From Hyphomicrobiales bacterium (lineage in GTDB: Bacteria; Pseudomonadota; Alphaproteobacteria; Rhizobiales; Rhizobiaceae), in assembly GCA_900468535.1 (NCBI GenBank), contig UBTY01000064.1, forward strand, positions 1-46,744: a stretch of 46,744 nucleotides of DNA, given 5' to 3'. Below, in pieces: positions 26,614 to 35,201 of the stretch (position 1 is its first letter; the number at the start of each line of letters is the position of its first letter). The notes under the pieces were generated by a model. That model ran no database searches. It saw only the letters and a list, made by a program, of their open reading frames with translations, and was not told the DNA's origin. The position numbers and the translations under genes are program-made.

Positions 26614-26716
26614 CAGAAATGTCCTTCGTTTTGACGACCGCGATGGTACGACGCTCCCCGTCGGTCGGATCAAATTTCCGGCTGATTAGTTTCCAGTTTT
26701 TGATCTGTTTCGCCAT
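26588..26716 (-). CDS. Possible small protein overlapping the folE start (42 aa)
   Basis: MAKQIKNWKLISRKFDPTDG, then a basic tail, is read from an ATG at 26716 and overlaps the first 26 bases of folE in another frame. The frame also stays open upstream. It could be a short leader or a gene remnant; no family is recognised. Confidence 0.3.
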   Translation of the reverse strand: MAKQIKNWKLISRKFDPTDGERRTIAVVKTKDISDGRNRQRY

Positions 26717-26753
26717 GACGTCGTAACCACGATGTTCTTGTGGAGCAGAGACA

Positions 26754-26965
26754 TGGCGCGAAGCATCGTTATGATTGGCAACGGGTAATTTTGCTCGAGC
26801 AAGCGCGTGCAATTGATAGCTTTGATCTTGTCATTCGCTTCAATGAATGTCGCTCCTTTGGCGAGGGCGGCTTTCGAACCGATATCGTCGCGGTCAGCAA
26901 TACCGGGCGCCCAGCAGCCGCAATGATCGGACAGTCCGATTGGCGCAACAGCCCGGCCGATCTAA
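26754..26965 (+). pseudogene. Remnant resembling rhizobial urease-operon accessory protein
   Basis: MARSIVMIGNG from the ATG at 26754 runs into a stop; in another frame follow ARAIDSFDLVIRFNECRSFG, EGGFRTDIVAVSNTGRPAAA and MIGQSDWRNSPADL. This pattern (IGNGP, DxVIRFNxC, TD.VAVxNTGR) resembles the sialyltransferase-like proteins annotated as urease operon accessory proteins in Rhizobium. Only the first 70 residues or so remain and no urease gene is present. The remnant ends where the leftward remnant at 26940-27476 ends. Confidence 0.55.
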
Positions 26966-27476
26966 AGGCGGGAGATCGCCGCTTGGGACCGGCAGCCGCT
27001 TCTTCCTACGCTCGGACATCCTGCGTTTTGCTTTCGCCTTTTCCACGTTTCCGCCGCCTTTTGGGTTTCGCTCGTCTAGGGCCTCCTCGATGGCCTCAAC
27101 ATCGATGCTGAAGGTCGTCATGGGTGCGTAGGGAATCTCCCAAACCTTTTGGTCTCTATCGGGCAAAAGGTATCTGTCACAACTCGTCGACGACCGTCCG
27201 GCTGTACGGCGTCTTGATGCGGAAGCCGCGGTCGAAGACTTGTAGGTACGGACTCAGAATGGGTTCGAACTCGTAGGCGTCGCGGCCGCGCTCCTCTTCG
27301 TACGGCGCCCCTTCCGTCGGCCTCGGAGGCCGAAGCCACCGGTCGATGTGCTTTCGAGCGGTCTTGCCGGGCAACGTCCATGCCTGAAGCGTGTCCGACC
27401 ATCGGGCGTTCGGAGAGGTTTCCCGAAATCGAGCGACCGTTATCCGGTCGAAGGCCAAGGATACCGTCTCCTGCAA
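26940..27476 (-). pseudogene. Rhizobial hypothetical protein, multiply frameshifted
   Basis: The first part is readable (MQETVSLAFDRITVARFRET, ARWSDTLQAWTLPGKTARKH, YLQVFDRGFRIKTPYSRTVV). After a stop at about 27177 the matching continuation is spread over other frames: RDQKVWEIPYA, then a basic tail RMSERRKKRLPVPSGDLPPL. I read this as one gene of about 180 codons with at least two indels. No enzymatic motif is visible; the paired W-x-P strands suggest a repeated beta unit. Function unknown. Confidence 0.55.
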
Positions 27477-27554
27477 CGGGTCGGCAGCTTCTGACCCTTC
27501 GTGATGTTCCTAGGTCATAACAGGCAAATGGATCGGATGTTCGTGGGGTTTCAG

Positions 27555-28151
27555 CTACAGGAGCGACTTCTTCAGGAAAGATAGCGCCTTCTGTGCGCCG
27601 GCGCTCGAGATCCTATGTCCTACGCCTGGCTCGATAACGAGCTCGACCTGAAAGCCCGCCGCCCCGAGCTGTGCGGCGGCGAGCGTCGAAGCAGCGGGCG
27701 GTATCGTCTTATCGGCCTGACCATGCACGAGAAGAGCCGGCGTTCCCTTGCTTGCGGGCGAGATCGGCTGCGGCGGGAGGAGGCCTGCGAAGGAAACGAG
27801 CGCGCCGACCTTCCAGCGACCGGAGGCGACCGCGTTGAGAGCGACGATCGCACCTTGCGAGACGCCGACGAAGGCAATCCTGTCGTGGGCGTCGGCGAAC
27901 CCCTCGCGACGGACGATGTCCTTCATCAGTCCGTCGAATGCTTTCCGGGCGGTCGTGACCTTCGCCGGATCAAGCGGGTTGCCTTCAGTCGAGAACCACT
28001 GGTGTCCGCGCCAGTGATGCATGGGAGCGTCGGGGGCAGCGAACCGGGCGCTCGGGAGGCCGGCGCGCCAGGAGGAAGCCAGCGGTATGAGCTGGGCGCC
28101 GGATGCGCCAAGGCCATGCAGGAAGATGACGAGGTGGTCGTGGGATGACAT
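27555..28151 (-). CDS. Phospholipase/carboxylesterase family alpha/beta hydrolase
   Basis: The protein of 198 residues is a compact serine esterase of the YpfH/carboxylesterase type. It begins MSSHDHLVIFLHGLGASGAQ, with the oxyanion-hole HGLGA. The nucleophile is Ser98 in GVSQGA, the acid Asp147 in VHGQADKTIPP and the base His179 in EPGVGHRIS. There is no signal peptide, so it acts in the cytoplasm on an ester substrate that cannot be predicted. The ATG at 28151 is chosen because it directly precedes the conserved first strand; the frame is open for about 20 more codons upstream. Confidence 0.92.
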   Translation of the reverse strand: MSSHDHLVIFLHGLGASGAQLIPLASSWRAGLPSARFAAPDAPMHHWRGHQWFSTEGNPLDPAKVTTARKAFDGLMKDIVRREGFADAHDRIAFVGVSQGAIVALNAVASGRWKVGALVSFAGLLPPQPISPASKGTPALLVHGQADKTIPPAASTLAAAQLGAAGFQVELVIEPGVGHRISSAGAQKALSFLKKSLL

Positions 28152-28415
28152 GACGATCCTGAGGTCTCGAATTGGCCCGACGGCGCTCGACCTCGAGGAA
28201 GGGAGCGGCCGTCTCACCCCGCGCGCAAGCCGTCACGCAGACGCCGGCGAACGCCGCTACGGAAGCTCACGTGATGGTGGGGTGGCTCACGTTAGATGGG
28301 ATGGCGAAGCTGCCTGCACAAGCAGATCGGCAGGGCTGTACGCTACTGGACAGGAGGGGCGCACGCCGTTGAAGCACCCTTTCCATCTCCCCATTTATGA
28401 GGAAACCCATCAAAG

Positions 28416-28595
28416 ATGATTGTCATGGTAAGCAGGATCAGGAAGACCCTGACCGTACAACAGCGCGCGACGGCCTTCGAACACACGAACAAGGTTGCGG
28501 CCGAGGCCGCGGATGAAGAACGGCGACTTCGCGAAGAGAAGAACGAGCGCCTCCGGAGGCTCCGGCTCGCGGCCGCCAACACACACTCACAATGA
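28416..28595 (+). CDS. Small charged coiled-coil protein (59 aa)
   Basis: MIVMVSRIRKTLTVQQRATA is followed by a highly charged helix EAADEERRLREEKNERLRRL. A second ATG at 28425 may be the true start. It resembles in pattern the 64-residue protein at 37633 (both have a short tail, QxxRxxxFExT-AA and an Arg/Glu-rich helix), so the two are probably paralogues of one small rhizobial family. Function unknown. Confidence 0.55.
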   Translation: MIVMVSRIRKTLTVQQRATAFEHTNKVAAEAADEERRLREEKNERLRRLRLAAANTHSQ

Positions 28596-28651
28596 ACCGC
28601 TGTAGCAAGCCAAACGTAACGGACTGTCTTCGCAGCACATAGGAGTAAAGA

Positions 28652-28858
28652 ATGGACCACATCGATATCGAATTGGCCTCGCGCGGTTCCCGCACGAAGG
28701 CCGGACCACGCCTGCGCGAAGCTCGCGTTGCAAGGTCATACAGCCTCGAGGATCTTGCGATCGCCACCGGCCTGGCTGAAGCGGAGATTTTGGCCATCTA
28801 GAATGGGGCGTCCACCGACGCCCATCATATCGAACGCATCGGGCATGCCCTCGGCTAG
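28652..28858 (+). pseudogene. XRE-type helix-turn-helix protein with internal stop
   Basis: AGGAG precedes the ATG at 28652. The frame reads GPRLREARVARSYSLEDLAI, ATGLAEAEILAI, then TAG at 28799-28801, then NGASTDAHHIERIGHALG and a final TAG. Without the first stop this is a complete Cro/XRE helix-turn-helix of about 68 residues, with the usual LAIxTGL..xxILAIENG turn; GAG to TAG would explain it. As it stands the 49-residue product lacks the last helices. A real nonsense mutation or a sequencing error are both possible. Confidence 0.6.
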
Positions 28859-29284
28859 GGAACTTTCGATCACGCTCCACGGGCCGCTCAAGAACCTGGA
28901 GAGGCATATTAACCGGCGAACAAGGTTCGTAATCGGCCTTCACGCCGATGTCCTGGGACCGCCCGCATCTGTAACAGCGGACTAAAGTTCATCTGTCCGG
29001 GAACCTCCGTTCGGTGCCGAAGTTCGCAGCCGGACGACCCAGTTCTCCGTCGTCCGGCCGCCTCCTCCCAAGCGGCGGAGGAAAGCCTTTCCGGTAACCA
29101 CTGGGAAGGCTTTCTTTCTAAGAGCGTCTAGCCTATGGCGGCCGCCATCGGCACGTCCTTTCACCCCCGCTTGTCGAAAGGGACTTGAGGAGTTATCAGG
29201 CACCTAAAGCTGGTCATTTCGCTGACCTGGGCGTAGTCGCCCTCTACAACCAAAATTCGCCCATACGGTTTCCCATCGACGAGA
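28859..29284. other. Intergenic region with bidirectional terminator and a receiver-like remnant
   Basis: No intact gene is seen. On the minus strand around 29160-29290 the stretch KPYGRILVVEGDYAQVSEMT resembles the start of a response-regulator receiver domain in which one of the acidic pair is changed to Gly; it ends after about 44 residues. The terminator is listed separately. Confidence 0.4.
29091..29130. terminator. Terminator hairpin
   Basis: GAAAGCCTTTCC and GGGAAGGCTTTC pair almost perfectly around a 10-base loop, with TTTCT to the right and GA-rich sequence to the left. It most clearly terminates rightward transcription. Confidence 0.7.
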
Positions 29285-29878
29285 TCAGCGATCATGCGGC
29301 AAGGAGAGCGGCGACCGACCCGCGACATGCCGTGCCGCCACGGCCCAGTCCGTCGGCTTAGTGAACACCCTGGCGTTCCGGTAGGATGGAGGGAGCACCC
29401 TGTCTTCATAGCCGGTCACGAAGGCGAACGGAATATGCCTCATCTTCAGGATGGCTGCGACAGGGTACACCGTCTCTCCAGCCAGGTTGACATCGAGAAG
29501 CGCACCATCGATATCCGCCTCGTGCTCTGCGAGATCGAGCGCTTCCGCAAGCGACGGAACCTGTATCACGGCTGCCCCGAGCGACCGGTCGTCGGCATCC
29601 CTCGCAGTGAAGTAATCATCTTCGACGAGCAGGAAGCGATAACCTTCAAGGCCGGTGTGTAACGCAAACTTCTTCCGAGCAGCTATTCTGCAAAGACATT
29701 CCAATTGATCCGGGAAAACGAGGCCCCGGCGATACATGCGCATCAGGTAGCGTGCCATTCCCATCCGGCTCGCGGATCCGGGAGAAAACCACGGTTCGGA
29801 GATGACTTTTGCGTAGACCTCCCGCATAACCTTAAGATCGGAGGAAGAATAGATGCCCTGCGTGAGTGCCTGCGCCAT
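29285..29878 (-). CDS. Chimeric small-protein/receiver-domain protein
   Basis: Residues 1-72 (MAQALTQGIYSSSDLKVMRE, YLMRMYRRGLVFPDQLECLC) form a small rhizobial domain often encoded as a separate gene beside response regulators. Residues 79-190 are a CheY-like receiver: YRFLLVEDDYFTARDADDRS, phosphoacceptor Asp in DGALLDVNLAGETVYPVA, VTGYEDRVLPPSY and the conserved Lys in FTKPTDW. A few residues seem missing between the first strand and second helix. No output domain follows. The fusion is seamless in frame, so it may be translated, but I suspect a deletion joined two genes. There is no adjacent intact kinase. Confidence 0.6.
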   Translation of the reverse strand: MAQALTQGIYSSSDLKVMREVYAKVISEPWFSPGSASRMGMARYLMRMYRRGLVFPDQLECLCRIAARKKFALHTGLEGYRFLLVEDDYFTARDADDRSLGAAVIQVPSLAEALDLAEHEADIDGALLDVNLAGETVYPVAAILKMRHIPFAFVTGYEDRVLPPSYRNARVFTKPTDWAVAARHVAGRSPLSLPHDR

Positions 29879-30151
29879 TTTGACCCCGTCCTGTTTTGAT
29901 TGCGGCAGTACCGTTTCATCTTGACACTACCGAATCAACCCATGATCGCGCTTTTCGTCGCCGTGGGTAGCCATCGTACGTTTACGACATCGCCTTTCCG
30001 CCGCTTCGGCCCGTCGCCGCTCCATCGATTCCGCCGAGCCGAAGTCATAGTGTTCTTGGATTCGCCAATGACGGCTATAGCGGACAGTAGCGTCCTTCCT
30101 CTGTTATCTGATTTAGCTGTATTCGGGCGAACGATCGGCAGGGGACGGGAT

Positions 30152-30400
30152 ATGCTCCTGGAAGACCTTTACCACCTGATGAAGACCCGGCAGGTCCTGG
30201 CGCAGAGCGTCGTGGATACGACGACCCAGCCGTCGTCGTTCTCGACGCGCATCTATGCGTCACGGCCGCCAACAACGCGTTCATCAAGGTTTTGAAGGTC
30301 GAGCGCGACGACGTTCTTTCCAAGGACTTCTTTCTCCTTGGCAACGGTCAATGAGATGTCCTGGAGCTGCGGCCGCTCTTATCTTTCGTAATTCCTGAAG
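30152..30400 (+). pseudogene. PAS-domain sensor protein, fragment
   Basis: MLLEDLYHLMKTRQVLAQSV begins at 30152; after a frameshift near 30227 a PAS domain follows: DPAVVVLDAHLCVTAANNAF, IKVLKVERDDVLSKDFFLLG, NGQ, then a TGA where Trp is expected, then DVLELRPLLSFVIPEE. This is the start of a PAS sensor such as a chemotaxis-type or HWE kinase. No kinase or methyltransferase domain is left. It lies upstream of htpG without relation. Confidence 0.7.
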
Positions 30401-30552
30401 AATGTGGAGAGTTGCCGATCAACATTTGTCGAGAGGGCGGCAAAACCTGTGCAAAGACGTGAGCTCGACCCTTGTCACGCGGCGTACGGCGCTTGAATTG
30501 TTATCGCAGAACAACCAATTGACCGGCGATTTCTGTACGGACGGAGGTATAA

Positions 30553-32445
30553 ATGACGACAGTAGGAGAGCGGCAGCCCGAGCAACACGTATTTGAGGCC
30601 GATGTCAGCCGGCTTCTACATATGATGGTGCATTCGGTTTACTCAGATAAAGATGTGTTCCTCCGAGAATTGATCTCGAACGCAGCGGATGCCTGCGAAA
30701 AGCTGCGATATGAGGCTATTTCCAAGCCGCAGCTTTCCTCCGATGGGACCCAGCCGGGAATTGTCGTGTCCCTCAATGAGGAGGCGCAGACACTCGTTAT
30801 CGAAGACAACGGCATCGGCATGAACCGCGATGAGATGATCGACTCACTTGGCACGATCGCTCGCTCGGGGACAAAAGCGTTCATGGATCGCCTTGAGGCT
30901 GCCAAAGCTGGGGAAAAGGCCGAACTGATTGGTCAGTTCGGCGTCGGCTTCTATTCCTCTTTCATGGTCGCCGATCGGGTCGATGTGATATCCCGCCGCG
31001 CCGGTGAGGGCGAGGCCTGGAAATGGTCTTCCGACGGCAAGGGGAGTTATCACGTCGGAGCCGTCGATCTCGCCGAAGCGCCGGCGAGGGGAACGCGTGT
31101 CGTTCTGCATCTCATGGAGGATGCTAAAAAATATACCAGCAAATGGATGGTCGAGAAGATCATTCGTGATCAATCCGGCCACGTGCCCGTTCCTATCCGT
31201 CTCGTTGAAAAGGAGGGTGCCGAACCGTTACAGGTCTCCGATGGTGCGGCGCTTTGGACCAAGCAGAAGAGCGAGATATCCAAGCAGGAATACGACGATT
31301 TTTATCGCAGTGTCTCGGGCCAGTACGAGGAGCCGCTTGCTAACGTGCATTTCCGCGCTGAGGGACGCCACGAATATACAACACTTGCGTTCATCCCCGG
31401 TGCTCAACCATTCGATCTGTTCGATCCAGACCGGCAGGGTCGGATTAAGCTATATGTGAAGCGCGTCTTCATCACTGACGAAGCTGAGTTGCTACCGCGC
31501 TACCTGCGGTTCGTCCGTGGCATCGTGGACACCTCGGATCTGCCGCTTAACATCTCCCGGGAAATGATCCAGGAAAGTCCCGTGTTTGCCGCCATCAAAA
31601 AGGGCGTGACGAGCCGAATTCTTTCCGCCCTGGAGAAGATCGCCGAAGGCGAAGCCGAGACGTTCTCTAAGATCTGGGATCTGTTCGGCGCTATTCTCAA
31701 GGAGGGTGTCTACGACGACTTTGAGCGGCGCGCGCAATTGCTGAAGCTTGCACGCTTCCGTAGTACTGTGTCCGACGAGGCAACTCGGAGCCTGGCCGAC
31801 TACCTGGCCGGAATGAAGGAGGGGCAGTCGGCGATCTATTACATCAGCGGCTCCAGTCTCGGCCAACTGAGGTCGTCGCCGCAACTCGAAGGTTTTCGAG
31901 CCAAAGGGATAGAGGTACTTCTGCTGACCGATGGCGTAGATAATTTCTGGCCAACTAATGTCCCAGATTTCGAGGGCAAGCCGTTCAAATCGGTTACCCA
32001 GGGCCTTGCCGATCTAAACGCTGTGACCGGCGATGGCGACACCGATGAGGGTGACCGGCAAGCTTCTCCTGAAGTCGGGGCGTTCATCGATTTCGCGCGA
32101 AGCGCCCTTGGTGAGGAGGTCGCTGACGTACGTATTTCCGATCGGTTGACCGAAAGCGCGGTGTGCCTTGTCGCGTCGGAACATGGCCCCGATCGCCAGC
32201 TCGAAAAGCTCCTCCAAGGGGCAGGGCGGTTGCAGACAGCATCGAAGCCTATCCTGGAGATTAATGCGCAAAGCGCGTTAATTAAAAGCATCGCATCGAT
32301 GGGCGACCAAACGTTCCGTGAGGATGCGGCATGGCTTTTGCTCGACGAAGCACGCATTCTTGATGGGGACAAGCCCGCCAACCCACGTGCTTTTGCCCAA
32401 CGACAGGCAAGGCTGTTTGCGCTAGCGATCGGGCACGGAAAGTAA
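30553..32445 (+). CDS. htpG: Molecular chaperone HtpG (Hsp90)
   Basis: HtpG is the bacterial Hsp90, an ATP-driven homodimeric cytosolic chaperone. The 630-residue protein starts MTTVGERQPEQHVFEADVSR with GGAGG (30543-30547) ahead of the ATG. N-domain ATP-binding motifs are complete: LRELISNAADACEKLRY, DNGIGMNRDEMIDSLGTIAR SGTKAF and GQFGVGFYSSFMVADRV. The middle domain has FVRGIVDTSDLPLNISREMI with the catalytic Arg, and the C-terminal dimerisation domain is present. Length is normal and there is no damage. It stands alone between decayed regions; a CTTGAA upstream may belong to a heat-shock promoter but is not convincing. Confidence 0.97.
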   Translation: MTTVGERQPEQHVFEADVSRLLHMMVHSVYSDKDVFLRELISNAADACEKLRYEAISKPQLSSDGTQPGIVVSLNEEAQTLVIEDNGIGMNRDEMIDSLGTIARSGTKAFMDRLEAAKAGEKAELIGQFGVGFYSSFMVADRVDVISRRAGEGEAWKWSSDGKGSYHVGAVDLAEAPARGTRVVLHLMEDAKKYTSKWMVEKIIRDQSGHVPVPIRLVEKEGAEPLQVSDGAALWTKQKSEISKQEYDDFYRSVSGQYEEPLANVHFRAEGRHEYTTLAFIPGAQPFDLFDPDRQGRIKLYVKRVFITDEAELLPRYLRFVRGIVDTSDLPLNISREMIQESPVFAAIKKGVTSRILSALEKIAEGEAETFSKIWDLFGAILKEGVYDDFERRAQLLKLARFRSTVSDEATRSLADYLAGMKEGQSAIYYISGSSLGQLRSSPQLEGFRAKGIEVLLLTDGVDNFWPTNVPDFEGKPFKSVTQGLADLNAVTGDGDTDEGDRQASPEVGAFIDFARSALGEEVADVRISDRLTESAVCLVASEHGPDRQLEKLLQGAGRLQTASKPILEINAQSALIKSIASMGDQTFREDAAWLLLDEARILDGDKPANPRAFAQRQARLFALAIGHGK

Positions 32446-32779
32446 CAGGTCTTGGCGAGGTGGTCTTCGGTTGCCTCGCCATAAAGCCTTAGAACAGGGG
32501 GTTGATGAACGCGATCGCTGAATGTTTCGCATTGTCCGGGAATGGGCAGCGCTTCTCAGGTCATTGCCAGCCGCTCAGTGAACAGCCCACGAAGGTTGTG
32601 TTATTTAGGGGATCTTTGAATTTTAGGTTGGTTTTGGACTTTGCGGGTCGAAGGTCCGGCTCCCATCAAGAGCGAGCACGCGTAGCCTGTCAGCATCGGC
32701 TTAGTTCACGATCTCGACGCAAACCGGTCCTTCTTCGAGTTTTTCGAGTTCCGTCGGGAAGGCAGTGTATTCTGACAGC
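32446..32779. other. Region after htpG
   Basis: A hairpin GGCGAGG/CCTCGCC at 32454-32480 directly follows htpG and may stabilise or end its message, although no T-run follows. I recognise no gene between it and the Crp/Fnr remnant. Confidence 0.4.
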
Positions 32780-33039
32780 TTTCGCTCGCGCGCTGGATCC
32801 CTGATGTGCCATGACCGCGTCCGCGGCGATCGCATCGCGCTGACCCACGATTTTCTTGCGGTCATGTGGCGGTCAGACGGCCAAGCGTGACCACCGCTCT
32901 CCACGCCCTTGAAGGCCAATGGCTTATCCAGTCCGAAGGCGTCCTTGTCGTGCGCGACCGCGCGGGGCCTGGAGGCTTTTGCCGGATCGGCTTACGGCCA
33001 GCCCGACGTGGACTATCGGAGGCTTATCGGTCCGTTTTG
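32780..33039 (+). pseudogene. Crp/Fnr-family regulator, C-terminal remnant
   Basis: Frames pieced together give LMCHDRVRGDRIALTHDFLA, VRRPSVTTALHALEGQWLIQ, then LEAFAGSAYGQPDVDYRRLI ending GPF with a TGA at 33037. This is the winged-helix DNA-binding domain and tail of a rhizobial Crp-like regulator of the same subgroup as the intact gene at 22558. At least three indels separate the pieces and the ligand domain is gone. Confidence 0.75.
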
Positions 33040-33215
33040 ATGACGTCGATAAAAGCGACTGACGCGAGGAGTGCATCACGTTCATCAGCGATTTCGACAA
33101 ATCTGCCGCCCTATCCTTCGCCCTTGCGAACCTGTTCGGCTGCAAGATCACCAGCGCAGGCGAGCGCCTCCGCCCGGGCGTCTTCGAGGCTAGAAAACTC
33201 CCCCGTCAAGATCGC
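33024..33215 (-). pseudogene. DUF6894-like small protein remnant
   Basis: On the minus strand SLEDARAEALACAGDLAAEQ, VRKGEG, an in-frame TAG, then GGRFVEIADERDALLASVAF ending IDVIKTDR matches the pattern of small rhizobial DUF6894 proteins (D-x-x-A-A-R-x-E-A, then EV/EI-D-E-x-x). The N-terminal strand (CDLDGGVF) is in another frame. Its end overlaps the tail of the Crp/Fnr remnant on the other strand. Confidence 0.5.
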
Positions 33216-33446
33216 ACAAGCAGGTTGCCTACCTCAACGGGCCCTGGCCATTAATGGAAGACCCTCATCTTCTGAACGCGAATGCAACGTGCCGAAATGC
33301 CGTCGAGCGTGACGGCAGTAGCGGCCTTCCGCGCGAAGCGTTCATCGCCGTGGCGACTGAAGCCAACGTCCTTCAGTAGCCGATCGTGCGCCATGGGATG
33401 CTGACGAACGGAGGCCAGTCGCGTTGCTGTCTGATACGACCGGACG

Positions 33447-33902
33447 CTAACCTGAGGCTCGTACATTGTTCCGCAGGGCTCCCATCGTTCGGACATCGAA
33501 CGGTCGGTTGGACAAGACTAGACTCGGCGGAGCTGACGGTGGAGGAGAGCCTCTTAGCACGGCGTCGACGTAAGAAAGCGCGTTTTGGAGACCGTTCATG
33601 GTATACGGCTTTTCGATCGCTCCGATCGCTCCGGCGAAATCTTCTGGAATCCGTTTGAGGTTGCCTGAGACGAAAACGTACAGAATGCCTGCCGACGCCA
33701 GTCGACGTCCCACTTCGATCCCGGTCGGCCCGTCGCTCAGGTGGATGTCTACAAAGGCGAACTCCGGCCTTTGTCGGGTAATCAGGCTGATCGCCTCCGC
33801 GAGGTCGCTCGCGATACCGATAACGTCATGGCCACTAGCTTCTACCTCGCTCTGGAGTTCAAGTGCCAGCAACATCTCGTCTTCCACAATCAACGTTTTC
33901 AA
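33447..33902 (-). CDS. Single-domain response regulator
   Basis: Residues 1-120 form a CheY-like receiver: MKTLIVEDEMLLALELQSEV with the acidic pair, the phosphoacceptor Asp in FAFVDIHLSDGPTGIEVG, the conserved Thr/Ser in VFVSGNLKRIP and Lys in AIEKPYTM. A Pro/Ser-rich 30-residue tail follows with no output domain. Its ATG lies 11 bases past the stop of the LOV kinase on the same strand, so this is the likely phosphorylation partner of that kinase, and perhaps of the nearby phytochrome kinase. The family resembles receivers that work with HWE/HisKA_2 kinases. Confidence 0.92.
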   Translation of the reverse strand: MKTLIVEDEMLLALELQSEVEASGHDVIGIASDLAEAISLITRQRPEFAFVDIHLSDGPTGIEVGRRLASAGILYVFVSGNLKRIPEDFAGAIGAIEKPYTMNGLQNALSYVDAVLRGSPPPSAPPSLVLSNRPFDVRTMGALRNNVRASG

Positions 33903-33913
33903 GTTCGACCTTT

Positions 33914-35029
33914 CTAGCCATCGACAAGGATTATGACGCGGACTTCGGTTCTGTGACCTTCCTGACGGCGTTCAATTTTGGCTTGCAACTGCCGAAGCGA
34001 GGCATCGAGCATCGCCTGACTGAAGGCGTTCTGTTCCTTGTCAACTTCGACCGGGGTGGCGGTATCCATGACGCAGATGAGGAAATGGCCATTCAAGGGG
34101 CGTATTTCGAGATGTATCGCACCGCCTCCGTCGCTCAGTCCTCGTCTCACGGCGTCTCCTAAAAGCTCGTTGACGATCAACGCAAGCGGGGAGGCCTTCG
34201 AAGCGGAAACGATGACGGGATGCAGATCGGTCGTAAGCACGATATCTGGACGCTTCAGCGACCCCACGATATCGGTGACGAGATCGCGCCCGAAATCGGC
34301 TACGTCGAAGCGGCCGAGGCGCTCGTCATTTAGCAGCTTCCGCTGCACTGTACTCAGAGCCTCGACGCGGTCCAGAACCGACTTCAGCGTTCTCTCCACC
34401 GTGTCGTCTGTCGTCATCCGCATCTGCAACTTGATGATCGAGGCGATCGTCAGAAGGTTGTTCTTGACTCGGTGGTCTACCTCGTGAACCAGGTCTGTCT
34501 TGACGCTCAGTGCATCGCTCAGTTCGGCCGTCCGCCTGGCGACCTCCTGTTCGGCGACATGGCGGGCGTTCGCCAGTTCGGCTTCCTTGCTCTTTATGTT
34601 GGTGAAGTCGAGCTGAGACGCGAAGAAGTAGATCACCGTGCCATCGCGGTCGCGCACCGGACTTACAAACAGGGCGTTCCAGAAGGTGCTGCCATCTTTT
34701 CTGTAGTTGAGGAGGTCGACAGCCACGTCGCGCTCGGCGCGTACGGCTTCTCTTATCCTAGAAACAGCTGTGCGGTCCGTATGCGGGCCTTGAAGAAGGC
34801 GGCAATTCTGGCCGACAAGTTCCACTTGGCTATAGCCGGTTAGTTCAGTGAACGCACGGTTTGAAAAAATGATCGGATTGTCGTCCTGCCGCGGGTCGGT
34901 GATCAGCATCGGCATCCGGGTCGCCTTGAAGGCTGCCGCGAACGGGTCTTCAGAAACATGCGATGCGACGAGGCGGTCGCCGGCCTCCCGCGCGTCTCTC
35001 ACGTGGTGTTCGTTTTCCATACTCTTCAT
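33914..35029 (-). CDS. LOV-domain (blue-light) sensor histidine kinase, HisKA_2/HWE type
   Basis: Residues 30-145 are a LOV-type PAS domain with the flavin signature GQNCRLLQGP; Cys76 is the residue that forms the photoadduct with FMN, and NYRKDGSTFWNALFVSPVRD is the matching second half. A coiled linker leads to the dimerisation helix with His186 in VHEVDHRVKNNLLTIASII. The ATPase domain is unusual: the N-box reads LIVNELLGDAVRRG, with Asp in place of the usual second Asn, and the glycine-rich G-boxes are not recognisable (MDTATPVEV, then FSQAMLDASLRQLQ). It may be a poor or inactive ATPase. It is followed by a receiver gene and diverges from bphP. Confidence 0.9.
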   Translation of the reverse strand: MKSMENEHHVRDAREAGDRLVASHVSEDPFAAAFKATRMPMLITDPRQDDNPIIFSNRAFTELTGYSQVELVGQNCRLLQGPHTDRTAVSRIREAVRAERDVAVDLLNYRKDGSTFWNALFVSPVRDRDGTVIYFFASQLDFTNIKSKEAELANARHVAEQEVARRTAELSDALSVKTDLVHEVDHRVKNNLLTIASIIKLQMRMTTDDTVERTLKSVLDRVEALSTVQRKLLNDERLGRFDVADFGRDLVTDIVGSLKRPDIVLTTDLHPVIVSASKASPLALIVNELLGDAVRRGLSDGGGAIHLEIRPLNGHFLICVMDTATPVEVDKEQNAFSQAMLDASLRQLQAKIERRQEGHRTEVRVIILVDG

Positions 35030-35201
35030 CCGGGTCGGGTCCTTACCTCCGACCGCATACCGTCGTTCCCAGTACCTATCCGGCGCCTCAAGGTTTTCAA
35101 GTGCGGTACGACGGTAAGGCCTTCTTTCGATGTCTTCGATCCCTTGCCTTGACGCTTTTTCGCGCTAAGTCCCGGCCATTCGAGGTCGGAACATTTACAG
35201 T

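Noticed and set aside
28172..28372. Rightward 66-codon frame divergent from the carboxylesterase
   Set aside because: Low-complexity basic start, no ribosome binding site and overlap with the upstream region of the esterase; looks like a chance frame in GC-rich DNA.
30505..30540. CTTGAA ahead of htpG as a heat-shock sigma factor promoter
   Set aside because: No convincing -10 partner at the expected spacing; not reported as a feature.
33251..33496. Leftward 81-codon frame between the DUF6894 remnant and the receiver gene
   Set aside because: It overlaps the end of the receiver gene on the same strand, has no ribosome binding site and no recognisable domain; it could be a remnant but cannot be supported.
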